Position numbers and translations under genes: made by a program. 41,237 nt of DNA from Pseudomonadota bacterium (lineage in GTDB: Bacteria; Pseudomonadota; Gammaproteobacteria; Burkholderiales; Gallionellaceae). The notes under the pieces are model-generated. The model was not told the origin of the DNA. It did not search any database and was given only the letters and a program-made list of their open reading frames with translations. Within the stretch, counting starts at the first letter, position 1. Each line of letters starts with the position of its first letter. Positions 1 through 7,365 of this stretch are shown piece by piece. The stretch spans positions 1-41,237 of the forward strand of contig JAJZEQ010000231.1 of assembly GCA_021851345.1 (NCBI GenBank), given 5' to 3'.

Positions 1-605
1 AGCTTTACGCTTACTGGATCACCGTCAATTACCGCGAGGCATACGGGATGTACGCCTGCAACGGCATCCTGTTCAACCACGAATCGCCGGTGCGCGGCGA
101 GACCTTCGTCACGCGCAAGATCACCCGCGCGCTGGCGCGCATCAAGCTAGGGCTGCAGGATTGCCTCTACCTCGGCAACCTTGATGCGTTGCGCGATTGG
201 GGGCATGCCAGGGACTACGTCGAGATGCAATGGCTGATGCTGCAACAGGATCATCCGGAAGACTTTGTCATTGCCACCGGCGTGCAATACAGCGTGCGCC
301 AGTTCGTCGAAATCGCCGCAAAGGAGCTGGGCATCAGCGTCAAATGGTCAGGCAAGGGGGTGGACGAAAAAGGCCATGACGCTTCCGGCAAGTGTATCGT
401 CCAGGTCGATCCGCGCTACTTCCGGCCCACCGAAGTCGAGACCCTGCTTGGCGACCCGACCAAGGCCAAACAAAAGCTGGGCTGGACGCCCAAGATCACC
501 TTCCACGAACTGGTGGCCGAGATGGTGCGCGAAGACCTCAAGTCCGCCGAGCGCGATGAACTGGTCAAGAAGCACGGTTTCACGGCCTACGATTACCATG
601 AATAA
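1..605 (+). CDS. gmd: GDP-mannose 4,6-dehydratase, C-terminal part (5'-truncated by window edge)
   Basis: Converts GDP-D-mannose to GDP-4-keto-6-deoxy-D-mannose in the cytoplasm, the first step to GDP-L-fucose. The frame is open from base 3 and begins inside the conserved run [18 protein letters not shown], with [10 protein letters not shown] and the [10 protein letters not shown] signature following. The family GDP-sugar-binding C-terminal half continues through [17 protein letters not shown], and the gene ends at a TAA at 603-605. The Rossmann N-terminus and the catalytic Tyr-Lys pair lie outside the window. Gmd is normally followed directly by fcl. Here the two are separated by about 650 bases of repeats and a broken small gene. 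The family call is secure and nothing in the visible part looks damaged. Confidence 0.96.
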   Translation, partial: LYAYWITVNYREAYGMYACNGILFNHESPVRGETFVTRKITRALARIKLGLQDCLYLGNLDALRDWGHARDYVEMQWLMLQQDHPEDFVIATGVQYSVRQFVEIAAKELGISVKWSGKGVDEKGHDASGKCIVQVDPRYFRPTEVETLLGDPTKAKQKLGWTPKITFHELVAEMVREDLKSAERDELVKKHGFTAYDYHE

Positions 606-608
606 AGA

Positions 609-699
609 CAGGTAAAAGATGCAAGAGACAAGATGCAAGGTGCAAGCCACCCGGTTGCTTCTGCTTTTACTTGCATCTTGAACCTTGCACTTGTACCTG
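609..699. repeat. Imperfect palindrome built of GATGCAAG / CTTGCATC heptads
   Basis: The outer ends are CAGGTA at 609 and TACCTG at 694-699. The left arm carries AGATGCAAG and AAGGTGCAAG units and the right arm carries CTTGCATCTTG and CCTTGCAC units, so the RNA could fold into a long hairpin. It lies between the gmd stop and the four-helix-bundle gene. The first 20 bases of the element (607-626) recur with one mismatch at 1067-1086, on the far side of that gene. Confidence 0.75.
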
Positions 700-706
700 A
701 ATTCGT

Positions 707-1061
707 ATGGCTAGATTTGAAGAACTGGATGTATGGAAGAGGTCAGCCCGCTTGAGCGCAGATTTGTACAAGGCAATGGCCGACTTGAAAGACTTCGGGT
801 TTCGGGATCAGATCACGCGTGCTGGACTTTCGATACCGTCGAACCTTGCTGAAGGCTATGAGAGAAACTCTGACAAGGAACTCGCGAACTTTTTGAACTA
901 CGCTAAAGGCTCGGCTGGAGAACTCAGAACCCAAGTTTACATTAGGAATGGAAATTGGCTATATCAAAAATGAAATCGGGAAAGGCTGGATAGACGAATG
1001 CGAAGAAATATCGAAAATGCTGTACGGATTGATCCGCACCGTCCGTGCTCGTTTTAAATAA
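707..1061 (+). pseudogene. Four-helix-bundle protein (23S rRNA intervening-sequence protein family), frameshifted
   Basis: The first 79 or so residues match the family of small four-helix-bundle proteins first described in 23S rRNA intervening sequences: FEELDVWKRS, GFRDQITRAGLSIPSNLAEGY and FLNYAKGSAGELRTQVYI. After that the frame runs to a premature TGA at 971-973 and gives an 88-residue product with an atypical tail. One base earlier or later in frame, from 945, the expected family ending appears: GMEIGYIKNEIGKGW, then DECEEISKMLYGLIRT, to a TAA at 1059-1061. A single extra base near 944 explains this, giving an original length of about 118 residues, normal for the family. The function of this family is unknown. 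The gene is bracketed by related repeats and splits gmd from fcl. A sequencing error is the main alternative to a true frameshift. Confidence 0.8.
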
Positions 1062-1066
1062 ACCTA

Positions 1067-1255
1067 GACAGATAAAAGATGCAAGATGAAAGGTACAAGA
1101 CTCAAAACAGGTTGCAAGAAGCAAGGCACAACAGGAAAGAAAACCTGTTGTTTTTGCTTTTCCCTTGTACCTTGCACCTTGAATCTTTCTCCTTGAGCCT
1201 TGCCCCTTGAATCTTTCACCTGAAGTTATGCCCCTTGTACCTTGTACCTTAAATC

Positions 1256-1274
<19 letters not shown>
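1067..1274. repeat. Heptamer-type compound repeat running into the start of fcl
   Basis: It starts with a copy of the 607-626 sequence. Next come GGTACAAG-type units on the left and many CTTGTAC, CTTGCAC and CTTGCCC-like units on the right (about 1163-1250). A nested perfect hairpin has arms ACAACAGG (1128-1135) and CCTGTTGT (1144-1151). Heptamer-like sequence continues past the ATG of fcl at 1256 to about 1274. No promoter or Shine-Dalgarno sequence is evident in this 194-base gap. Confidence 0.75.
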
Positions 1275-2344
<1,070 letters not shown>

Positions 2345-2368
2345 ACAAGATCATTTATCGAATTCAAT

Positions 2369-2408
2369 ATCCCCTCTCGCTGCAATGGAGAGGGTTAGGG
2401 AGAGGGTA
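2369..2408. repeat. CCCTCTC / GAGAGGG dispersed repeat
   Basis: Short element of CCCCTCTCGC and GGAGAGGGTTAGGGAGAGGG in the gap between fcl and rmlA. Related elements lie at 5209-5250, 39477-39511 and, inside a gene, at about 32937-32980. This family of pyrimidine-rich palindromes is common between genes in many proteobacteria. Confidence 0.6.
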
Positions 2409-2473
2409 AAAATGCATACGGCCTGTCGCACCGGAACACCACCAGTTTGCCAGCACAACCAAGGAATCTTTGC

Positions 2474-3373
2474 ATGAACGCTTCCCCGCTTGCCAGAAAA
2501 GGCATCATCCTCGCAGGCGGCTCCGGCACGCGTCTGCACCCGGTGACGATGGCGGTATCCAAGCAGTTGTTGCCGATCTACGACAAGCCGATGATCTACT
2601 ATCCGCTGTCCACGCTGATGCTGGCGGGGATACGCGACATCCTGATTATTTCCACACCGCAGGACACGCCGCGCTTCGAGCAATTGCTGGGCGACGGCAG
2701 CGCATGGGGACTGAACCTGCAATACGCCGTGCAACCCGCGCCGGAAGGACTTGCGCAAGCCTTCATCATCGGGCGTGACTTCATCGGCGATCATCCCTCC
2801 GCGCTGGTGCTGGGCGACAACATCTTTTACGGGCATTCGTTCCAGGATCAGTTGAAACATGCGGCACAGCGCACCACCGGTGCGACCGTGTTTGCCTATC
2901 ATGTGCGCGACCCGGAGCGCTACGGTGTGGTGGAATTCGACTCGAACGGGCGCGCCGTCTCGCTGGAAGAGAAACCCGCAAAGCCCAAGTCCAGCTACGC
3001 TGTCACCGGCCTGTACTTTTACGACAACAGCGTCGTCGACATCGCCGCCGATCTCAAGCCCTCGCCGCGCGGGGAACTGGAAATCACCGATGTGAACCGC
3101 ATCTATCTCGAGCGCGGCGCTTTGGCCGTCGAGATCATGGGGCGCGGTTATGCGTGGCTGGATACCGGCACGCACGAATCATTGCTCGAAGCCAGCCAGT
3201 TCATCCAGACCATCGAACACCGCCAGGGACTCAAGATCGCTTGCCCGGAAGAGATTGCCTATCACCTGGGATTCATCGATGCCGCGCAACTGGAGAAGTT
3301 GGCAAAACCGCTGCTCAAGAGCGGCTATGGCGCCTATTTGATGCGGGTGCTCAAGGAAGGGGGGGAACCTTGA
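2474..3373 (+). CDS. rmlA: Glucose-1-phosphate thymidylyltransferase
   Basis: Joins dTTP and glucose-1-phosphate to make dTDP-glucose, the first step of dTDP-L-rhamnose synthesis. The nucleotide-binding signature [11 protein letters not shown], the following [17 protein letters not shown], and the LGDNIFYGH and EKPAKPKS regions are all present. The 299-residue length is typical. The ATG at 2474 is chosen because AGGA lies 8-9 bases upstream and the family begins close to the GGSGTR loop; an in-frame ATG at 2447 has no such site. The stop codon overlaps the TTG start of the KilA-N gene. Glucose-1-phosphate could come from the pgm gene at the end of the window. Confidence 0.97.
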   Translation: MNASPLARKGIILAGGSGTRLHPVTMAVSKQLLPIYDKPMIYYPLSTLMLAGIRDILIISTPQDTPRFEQLLGDGSAWGLNLQYAVQPAPEGLAQAFIIGRDFIGDHPSALVLGDNIFYGHSFQDQLKHAAQRTTGATVFAYHVRDPERYGVVEFDSNGRAVSLEEKPAKPKSSYAVTGLYFYDNSVVDIAADLKPSPRGELEITDVNRIYLERGALAVEIMGRGYAWLDTGTHESLLEASQFIQTIEHRQGLKIACPEEIAYHLGFIDAAQLEKLAKPLLKSGYGAYLMRVLKEGGEP

Positions 3374-4185
3374 AAAAGCTGATCGTTCAAGATACCCTCG
3401 TGTCTCTGACCAGAGACAATGACGATGATTTCATCTCATTAACCGACATAGCCCGCGTTCGCAATCCTGACGAACCCAAAGATGTCGTCAAAAACTGGTT
3501 GCGTAATCGATCTACTGTCGAATATCTGGGATTGTGGGAAAAGATCAACAATGCTGCATTCAAAGGGGTCGAATTCGACTCCTTTAAACTTCAGGCTGGA
3601 TCCAATAGTTTCACTCTGTCGCCCAATAAATGGATTGAGGCTACGGGAGCTATCGGCATCAAAAGTACCGTTGGCCGCGGCGGCGGTACCTACGCCCACA
3701 GAGATATCGCCTTTGAATTCGCATCCTGGGTATCGGCAGAGTTCAAACTCTATCTGATCAAAGAGTTTCAGCGGCTCAAGGAAGAAGAAGCCGTCAAGCT
3801 TGAACTGGGCTGGGACATCAAACGCAGCCTTGCCAGAATCAACTACAAAATACACACCGATGCGATCAAGGAAACCATCATCCCGCACAGCATCACACCA
3901 GCGCAAACAGGTTACATCTACGCGTCCGAAGCCGACCTGCTAAATGTCGCACTGTTTGGCATGACTGCAAAAGAGTGGCGTGAGCAAAACCCGGATCAAC
4001 CCGGCAACATTCGGGATGCCGCAACCGTCGAACAACTTGTCGTTCTCTCCAATCTCGAGAGTCTGAACGCAGCGTTTATTCGCCAAGCCCTTTCGCAACC
4101 AGAACGGCTGAAGACGCTGAATGAGTTGGCGATTGGTCAATTGCGTTCTTTGCTGGGCTACAACACAGCAGGCAAACTCAAATGA
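3370..4185 (+). CDS. KilA-N domain protein
   Basis: Carries a KilA-N type DNA-binding domain, a fold known from phage and large DNA virus proteins and from scattered bacterial genes. Visible parts are [23 protein letters not shown] near the N-terminus and the conserved run [16 protein letters not shown], then [17 protein letters not shown], then a roughly 150-residue C-terminal part of unclear role. A TTG start at 3370 is chosen: a purine-rich GGAAGGGGGG stretch lies just upstream, it overlaps the rmlA stop, and there is no ATG for most of the gene. Length is 271 residues. The end overlaps the rmlC start as ATGA. The gene is thus fitted without a gap inside the rmlA-rmlC pair and is probably translated with it. 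It has no known role in sugar synthesis. Possible roles are DNA binding, phage-related or selfish. Confidence 0.8.
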   Translation: MKKLIVQDTLVSLTRDNDDDFISLTDIARVRNPDEPKDVVKNWLRNRSTVEYLGLWEKINNAAFKGVEFDSFKLQAGSNSFTLSPNKWIEATGAIGIKSTVGRGGGTYAHRDIAFEFASWVSAEFKLYLIKEFQRLKEEEAVKLELGWDIKRSLARINYKIHTDAIKETIIPHSITPAQTGYIYASEADLLNVALFGMTAKEWREQNPDQPGNIRDAATVEQLVVLSNLESLNAAFIRQALSQPERLKTLNELAIGQLRSLLGYNTAGKLK

Positions 4186-4727
4186 GGGTCATCCATACCG
4201 CGATACCCGACCTGCTGATCATCGAGCCTAAGGTATTTGGCGACGACAGGGGATTCTTTTTCGAAAGCTTCAACCGGCGCAGGTTTGCCGAGCTGACCGG
4301 ACGCGATGTCGATTTCGTGCAGGACAACCACTCGCGTTCCGCGCAAAACGTGCTGCGCGGATTGCACTACCAGATCCGGCAGCCGCAGGGCAAACTGGTG
4401 CGCGTGGTGCAGGGCGCGGTGCTCGATGTCGCGGTGGATATCCGCAAAAGCTCGCCGACCTTCGGCAAGCATGTCGCGGTGGAATTGTCGGCCGAGAACA
4501 AGCTGATGCTGTGGATACCGGAAGGTTTCGCGCACGGCTTCAGCGTCCTGACCGAGACCGCGGAGTTTTTGTACAAGACCACCGATTACTGGTTTCCCGA
4601 GCACGAGCGCTGCATCCGCTGGGATGACCCGGCGCTGGCGATAGACTGGAAGCTGCAGACGACCCCGATGGTTTCCGCCAAGGATGGTCAAGGCAAACTC
4701 CTGGCCGAAGCTGAACTGTTTGCCTGA
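4182..4727 (+). CDS. rmlC: dTDP-4-dehydrorhamnose 3,5-epimerase
   Basis: Epimerises C3 and C5 of dTDP-4-keto-6-deoxyglucose, the third step of dTDP-L-rhamnose synthesis. The cupin-fold family signature is complete: FFESFNRRRF, VQDNHSRS, the catalytic His62 in RGLHYQ, PQGKLVRV, the WIPEGFAHGF motif and Tyr131 in EFLYKTTDYW. The 181-residue length is standard. The start overlaps the KilA-N stop by four bases, which suggests translational coupling. The partners RmlB and RmlD are encoded about 30 kb away at 35038-37001, so the pathway is split across the locus. Confidence 0.97.
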   Translation: MRVIHTAIPDLLIIEPKVFGDDRGFFFESFNRRRFAELTGRDVDFVQDNHSRSAQNVLRGLHYQIRQPQGKLVRVVQGAVLDVAVDIRKSSPTFGKHVAVELSAENKLMLWIPEGFAHGFSVLTETAEFLYKTTDYWFPEHERCIRWDDPALAIDWKLQTTPMVSAKDGQGKLLAEAELFA

Positions 4728-4757
4728 TTATTGATACTTTTATAATTCATGACACCC

Positions 4758-4896
4758 TTGCCGTCACTGCGAACGAGGTGCGGAGATTCAAAATGCCGTC
4801 ATTGAGAACGAAGTGAAGCAATCCAGTAAAACAAAGGCGCCTTTGTTTAAACCATCTGGATTGCCGCGTCGGCTGCGCCTTCTCGCAATGACGGGG
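4758..4896. repeat. GTCATTGCGA-type dispersed palindrome (half copy plus full copy)
   Basis: A half copy (4758-4792, CCGTCACTGCGAACGAGGTG) is followed by a full copy at 4795-4896. The left arm has CCGTCATTGAGAACGAAGTG and AAGCAATCCAG, and the right arm has CTGGATTGCCG and TTCTCGCAATGACGG. A perfect inner palindrome ACAAAGGC/GCCTTTGT sits at 4831-4846. This is the widely seen intergenic repeat based on GTCATTGCGAG and CTCGCAATGAC. Together with the copies at 5058-5204 it fills most of the 670-base gap after rmlC. Confidence 0.8.
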
Positions 4897-4958
4897 CATT
4901 CTGGTTTCCCTGAATTCGCGGGTATGACGTGCTAGGTTCTAATTTCTCCTTACCGGGT

Positions 4959-5060
4959 GCCAAAAGATGCGTCACTGTCAACCTTGACAGGGCAGAGCGT
5001 CTGGGGCTGATCAAGTCCGCCGACGAATGGAAAACCATCCGTAACCTCAGAAACCAAATG
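4959..5060 (+). pseudogene. Fragment of a HepT-like nucleotidyltransferase partner protein
   Basis: In this frame the sequence reads VTVNLDRAERLGLIKSADEW followed by KTIRNLRNQM. That pattern resembles the region of HepT-like/nucleotidyltransferase substrate-binding partner proteins just before their R-x4-6-H motif, usually LRNxMVHEY. Here the text stops at RNQM, and the next bases (ATGCCGTCACT from 5058) belong to a dispersed repeat, so the His of the motif and the C-terminus are gone. Nothing family-like is seen upstream either, so this is a short internal remnant. A nucleotidyltransferase gene of the kind normally paired with such proteins lies 340 bases downstream. The assignment rests on about 30 residues and is tentative. 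Confidence 0.5.
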
Positions 5061-5204
5061 CCGTCACTCCAAACGAAGTGAGGGGATTCAAAATGCCGTC
5101 ACTGCGAACAAAGTGAAGCAGTCCAGCAGTTTGGTATTCTGGATTGCCGCGCCGGCTTCGCCTCTGCCGCGCTTCGCTCGCAGCTGAAGCCTTGTTGCAA
5201 TGAC
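5058..5204. repeat. GTCATTGCGA-type dispersed palindrome (half copy plus full copy)
   Basis: A half copy starts at 5058 (ATGCCGTCACTCCAAACGAA) and a full copy runs from about 5095 to 5204, with AAGCAGTCCAG / CTGGATTGCCG inner arms and a TTGCAATGAC right end. The first half copy abuts the HepT-like fragment exactly. A separate CCCTCTCC-type element follows at 5209-5250, and the rest of the gap to 5396 shows nothing recognisable. Confidence 0.75.
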
Positions 5205-5208
5205 AAGG

Positions 5209-5250
5209 TACCCTCTCCCTGCGAGGTAGAGGGTTGGGGAAAGGGAAACC
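5209..5250. repeat. CCCTCTCC dispersed repeat
   Basis: TACCCTCTCCCTGCGAGG and GTAGAGGGTTGGGGAAAGGG form an imperfect inverted repeat of the same family as at 2369-2408. Confidence 0.5.
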
Positions 5251-5396
5251 CGTTTGAATTGAACCTGGCGAAACTTGTCCTGGAACCTGTCGAAGAGCAT
5301 CAGGGCAAACGGTGTAGTGATATAGTGGCTACCAAAATCCAGACCCGAACACGGGTAAAGTCTGCCATAAAATGATTCGAATTGATTTCAAAAGCC

Positions 5397-5696
5397 ATGC
5401 GCCTGACTGAGCATCAAATCCAGGCTATTCGTCAACTCGCCAAACAAGTGGCGGGAAACCAATCTCGCGTGCGGGTGTTTGGCTCCAGGCTCGATGACAC
5501 TGCACACGGGGGAGACCTTGACATCATGCTTGAACTGACGGAACCCGTGGATAACCCTGCACTCATGGCCGCACGATTGTCGGGGCTGGTATCGCGTGCC
5601 ATGAACGGACGAAAGGTAGATGTGCTGCTCAGTGCACCCAATCTGATGCGCTTGCCTATACACGATATCGCATTTCAAGAAGGGGAATTGCTATGA
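5397..5696 (+). CDS. Nucleotidyltransferase-fold protein (MntA/KNTase type)
   Basis: Small protein of the DNA polymerase beta nucleotidyltransferase superfamily. Its GSRLDDTAHGGDLDIMLE segment carries the GS loop and the D-x-D metal-binding pair. Such proteins are usually encoded next to a HepT-like or substrate-binding partner; in MntA-HepT toxin-antitoxin systems the nucleotidyltransferase is the antitoxin that AMPylates the HepT RNase. Here the length is 99 residues from the ATG at 5397 (a TTG at 5382 would add five). No good ribosome-binding site is seen. The following ATG at 5692 opens a frame that stops after ten codons, so no intact partner follows, and the only partner-like sequence is the fragment at 4959-5060. 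The gene itself looks intact but orphaned. Confidence 0.75.
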   Translation: MRLTEHQIQAIRQLAKQVAGNQSRVRVFGSRLDDTAHGGDLDIMLELTEPVDNPALMAARLSGLVSRAMNGRKVDVLLSAPNLMRLPIHDIAFQEGELL

Positions 5697-5874
5697 CACT
5701 CGAATCCGCAGACACAGTTATTTAAACCAGCTGAGTCCAATGGCGTTCGAAAAGCTACAAACTGGAAGCTGAGAAATGTCTACAAAAGCGGGTCAAGTCC
5801 AAACCTGATGGCGGAACCGCATCAAAGCAGATGGCGGGTTTGATTGGAATACGCGCACCATCCTATATTTACTC

Positions 5875-5910
5875 GTCCCCTCTCCCCTTGTCCTTTGCCC
5901 CTTGAGATGC
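5875..5910. repeat. Short CCTTGTCC / CTTTGCCC heptamer cluster
   Basis: TCCCCTTGTCC, TTTGCCC and CTTGAGATG units form a degenerate copy of the CTTGCCC/CTTGTAC heptamer family just upstream of the AbrB-type gene. The remaining part of the 276-base gap (5697-5874) holds only short broken frames. Confidence 0.45.
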
Positions 5911-5925
5911 ATATTTGACGGAAAG

Positions 5926-5968
5926 TAGTAAAAGTAGTAAATTTCCACCAGTTATAATTAACGGAGAA
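5926..5968 (+). promoter_or_regulatory. Putative promoter/operator of the toxin-antitoxin pair
   Basis: A consensus -10 box TATAAT lies at 5953-5958, about 15 bases before the ATG at 5973. GGAG at 5963-5966 serves as ribosome-binding site. Upstream, the direct repeat AAAGTAGT AAAAGTAGT (about 5930-5942) is a candidate binding site for the AbrB-type antitoxin. A TTGACG at about 5915 is too far from the -10 box to be its -35 element. Confidence 0.4.
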
Positions 5969-5972
5969 AACT

Positions 5973-6200
5973 ATGGAGCTTGCACGCGTTACGGCCAAAG
6001 GTCAGGCAACAATTCCCAAACGTATCAGGGATGCCGCCCATATTCGGGAGGGCGATATGCTGGCGTTCGATCTGGATAGCAACAACCGGATCACCATTAA
6101 GCGTATCGATCCGACAGTCGGCGCAGAGTTATCGGCTTTGCAGGAGACACTATCCGAGTGGAACTCGCCTCAGGACGAGGAGGCGTGGCGTGACCTTTAA
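5973..6200 (+). CDS. AbrB/MazE-type antitoxin
   Basis: A 75-residue protein with the SpoVT-AbrB swapped-hairpin DNA-binding domain: ARVTAKGQATIPKRIRDAAH, then REGDMLAFDLD and ITIKRID. The C-terminal 25 residues (ETLSEWNSPQDEEAWRDL) resemble the toxin-wrapping tails of such antitoxins. The gene overlaps the following toxin gene by 11 bases, the classic arrangement of a type II toxin-antitoxin operon in which the antitoxin represses its own promoter. The start is supported by GGAG seven bases upstream. The pair lies in the repeat-rich junction between the rhamnose and pseudaminic acid modules. Confidence 0.9.
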   Translation: MELARVTAKGQATIPKRIRDAAHIREGDMLAFDLDSNNRITIKRIDPTVGAELSALQETLSEWNSPQDEEAWRDL

Positions 6201-6528
6201 GGCGTTTGACGTGGTTGCTGTACCTTTTCCGTTCACGCATCGTGATGCAACAAAGCGGCGTCCGGCATTAGTAATTTCCAATGAAAAATTTAATAAGCAA
6301 CACGATCAAATTGTGCTGGCCATGATTACAACGACCACTGATAACGTTTGGCCCAGTGATGTTACGTTAACCAATTGGCAAAAGGCCGGGCTGAAACTGG
6401 CATGCCAGTTACGCTTGAAATTATTCACTCTGGATCAGAACCTGGTTTTGAAGATTGTCGGACATCTATCACCCAAAGACGTTAAATCCGTACAGACTGC
6501 TTTAACAGAATATATTGATTTCGGTTAA
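6190..6528 (+). CDS. PemK/MazF-family toxin
   Basis: A 112-residue member of the MazF/PemK family, which are mRNA-cutting RNases held inactive by the co-encoded antitoxin. The family opening FDVVAVPFPFTHRDATKRRP followed by ALVISN is clear, and MITTTTDNVWPSDVTLTNW and a C-terminal SPKDVKSVQTAL segment follow. The start is GTG at 6190, supported by a strong GAGGAGG site six to seven bases upstream, which lies inside the antitoxin gene. The 11-base overlap implies translational coupling. No disabling change is visible, so the pair may be active. Confidence 0.9.
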   Translation: MTFKAFDVVAVPFPFTHRDATKRRPALVISNEKFNKQHDQIVLAMITTTTDNVWPSDVTLTNWQKAGLKLACQLRLKLFTLDQNLVLKIVGHLSPKDVKSVQTALTEYIDFG

Positions 6529-6602
6529 CCCAAGCACTTCAATGATCCAAAGAAAGGCTTCATGAGGATTAGGGTGAATTTTAGTTGGTCGCATTAGCCG
6601 TT

Positions 6603-6665
6603 CTTGCCCCTTGCCCCTTGTACCTTGTACCTTGTACCTTGTACCTTGTACCTTGTACCTTGTAC
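6603..6665. repeat. Tandem heptamer array: 2 x CTTGCCC then 7 x CTTGTAC
   Basis: Nine heptamers in perfect register, the last seven identical. It lies 75 bases after the toxin gene and about 90 bases before the MarR-type regulator. The same heptamers recur at 1160-1270, 5875-5910 and 37171-37212. Exact tandem identity suggests recent expansion by slippage, so copy number probably varies between strains. Confidence 0.95.
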
Positions 6666-6753
6666 CTGACTTGATACTTGACTCAGCCGCAAAATTATCG
6701 TTCAATTGCTGAACACGTTCAATGCCTGAACGAAAAAGGTGAGCCGCATTGCC

Positions 6754-7122
6754 ATGTTAAGCGACGAATACCGCTACAAGATTTTGAAACGCCTGGAGGC
6801 CAATCCGGAGATCAGCCAGCGCGAACTGGCCGGAGAGCTGGGCATCAGCCTGGGGCGGGTGAATTATTGCATCCAGGCCCTGGTCGAGAAAGGCCTGGTG
6901 AAAGCCAACAATTTCCGCAACAGCAAGAACAAGAAGGGCTATGCCTACTTGCTGACGCCGAAAGGCATAGAGGAAAAAGCCAGGATCACCGTGCAGTTCC
7001 TCAAGATCAAGATCGCGGAGCATGAGGCGTTGACCAAAGAGATCAAGGGATTGCGCGAAGAAGCCGGGCAAGTTAATGCGCTGCAAAGCGGCAAAGCCCC
7101 GGCCAGCAAAGGGGCAAAATAA
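6754..7122 (+). CDS. EPS-associated MarR-family transcriptional regulator
   Basis: A 122-residue winged-helix regulator. It begins LSDEYRYKILKRLEANPEIS, followed by QRELAGELGISLGRVNYCI (helix-turn-helix) and ALVEKGLVKANNFRNSKNK (wing), then a charged C-terminal helix. This layout matches the small MarR-like family found next to exopolysaccharide and glycan loci. Start at the ATG at 6754 gives the usual family N-terminus; a GTG at 6739 would add five residues. It lies immediately upstream of the pse operon in the same direction and is the only visible candidate regulator of it. The 243-base gap before pseB holds no clear gene. Confidence 0.87.
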   Translation: MLSDEYRYKILKRLEANPEISQRELAGELGISLGRVNYCIQALVEKGLVKANNFRNSKNKKGYAYLLTPKGIEEKARITVQFLKIKIAEHEALTKEIKGLREEAGQVNALQSGKAPASKGAK

Positions 7123-7365
7123 TCACCATGTTTACCAATCAAGCAGTTTTCGTCATCGAAACAGGCAGGGCAGTGCGCCATTATTGTGCTTCCAACCCAG
7201 GCGATATCCACCACCCGGATTCCTTTGCATTTGAAACAACAGGCGAAGCTGCACAACGGCATTCATCCGGGCAGTTTTGCGCCGAGAGTGTGACGAGAGC
7301 ACTCCCGATGATGGCGGTGACCAATGCGCCGTCCGGCTTGAACGATTTAATATGGGAAGGCTGCA

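Noticed and set aside
2351-3175. Minus-strand open frame of 274 codons over rmlA
   Set aside because: Shadow of rmlA; no recognisable protein features.
3154-3369. Apparent N-terminal extension of the KilA-N gene
   Set aside because: It lies inside rmlA in another frame. The TTG at 3370 with an upstream purine-rich site is a better start.
4741-4746. TATAAT after rmlC as a promoter
   Set aside because: No gene follows for 650 bases and there is no matching -35 box.
6603-6665. Heptamer array as a CRISPR
   Set aside because: The units are seven bases with no spacers, and no cas genes are nearby.
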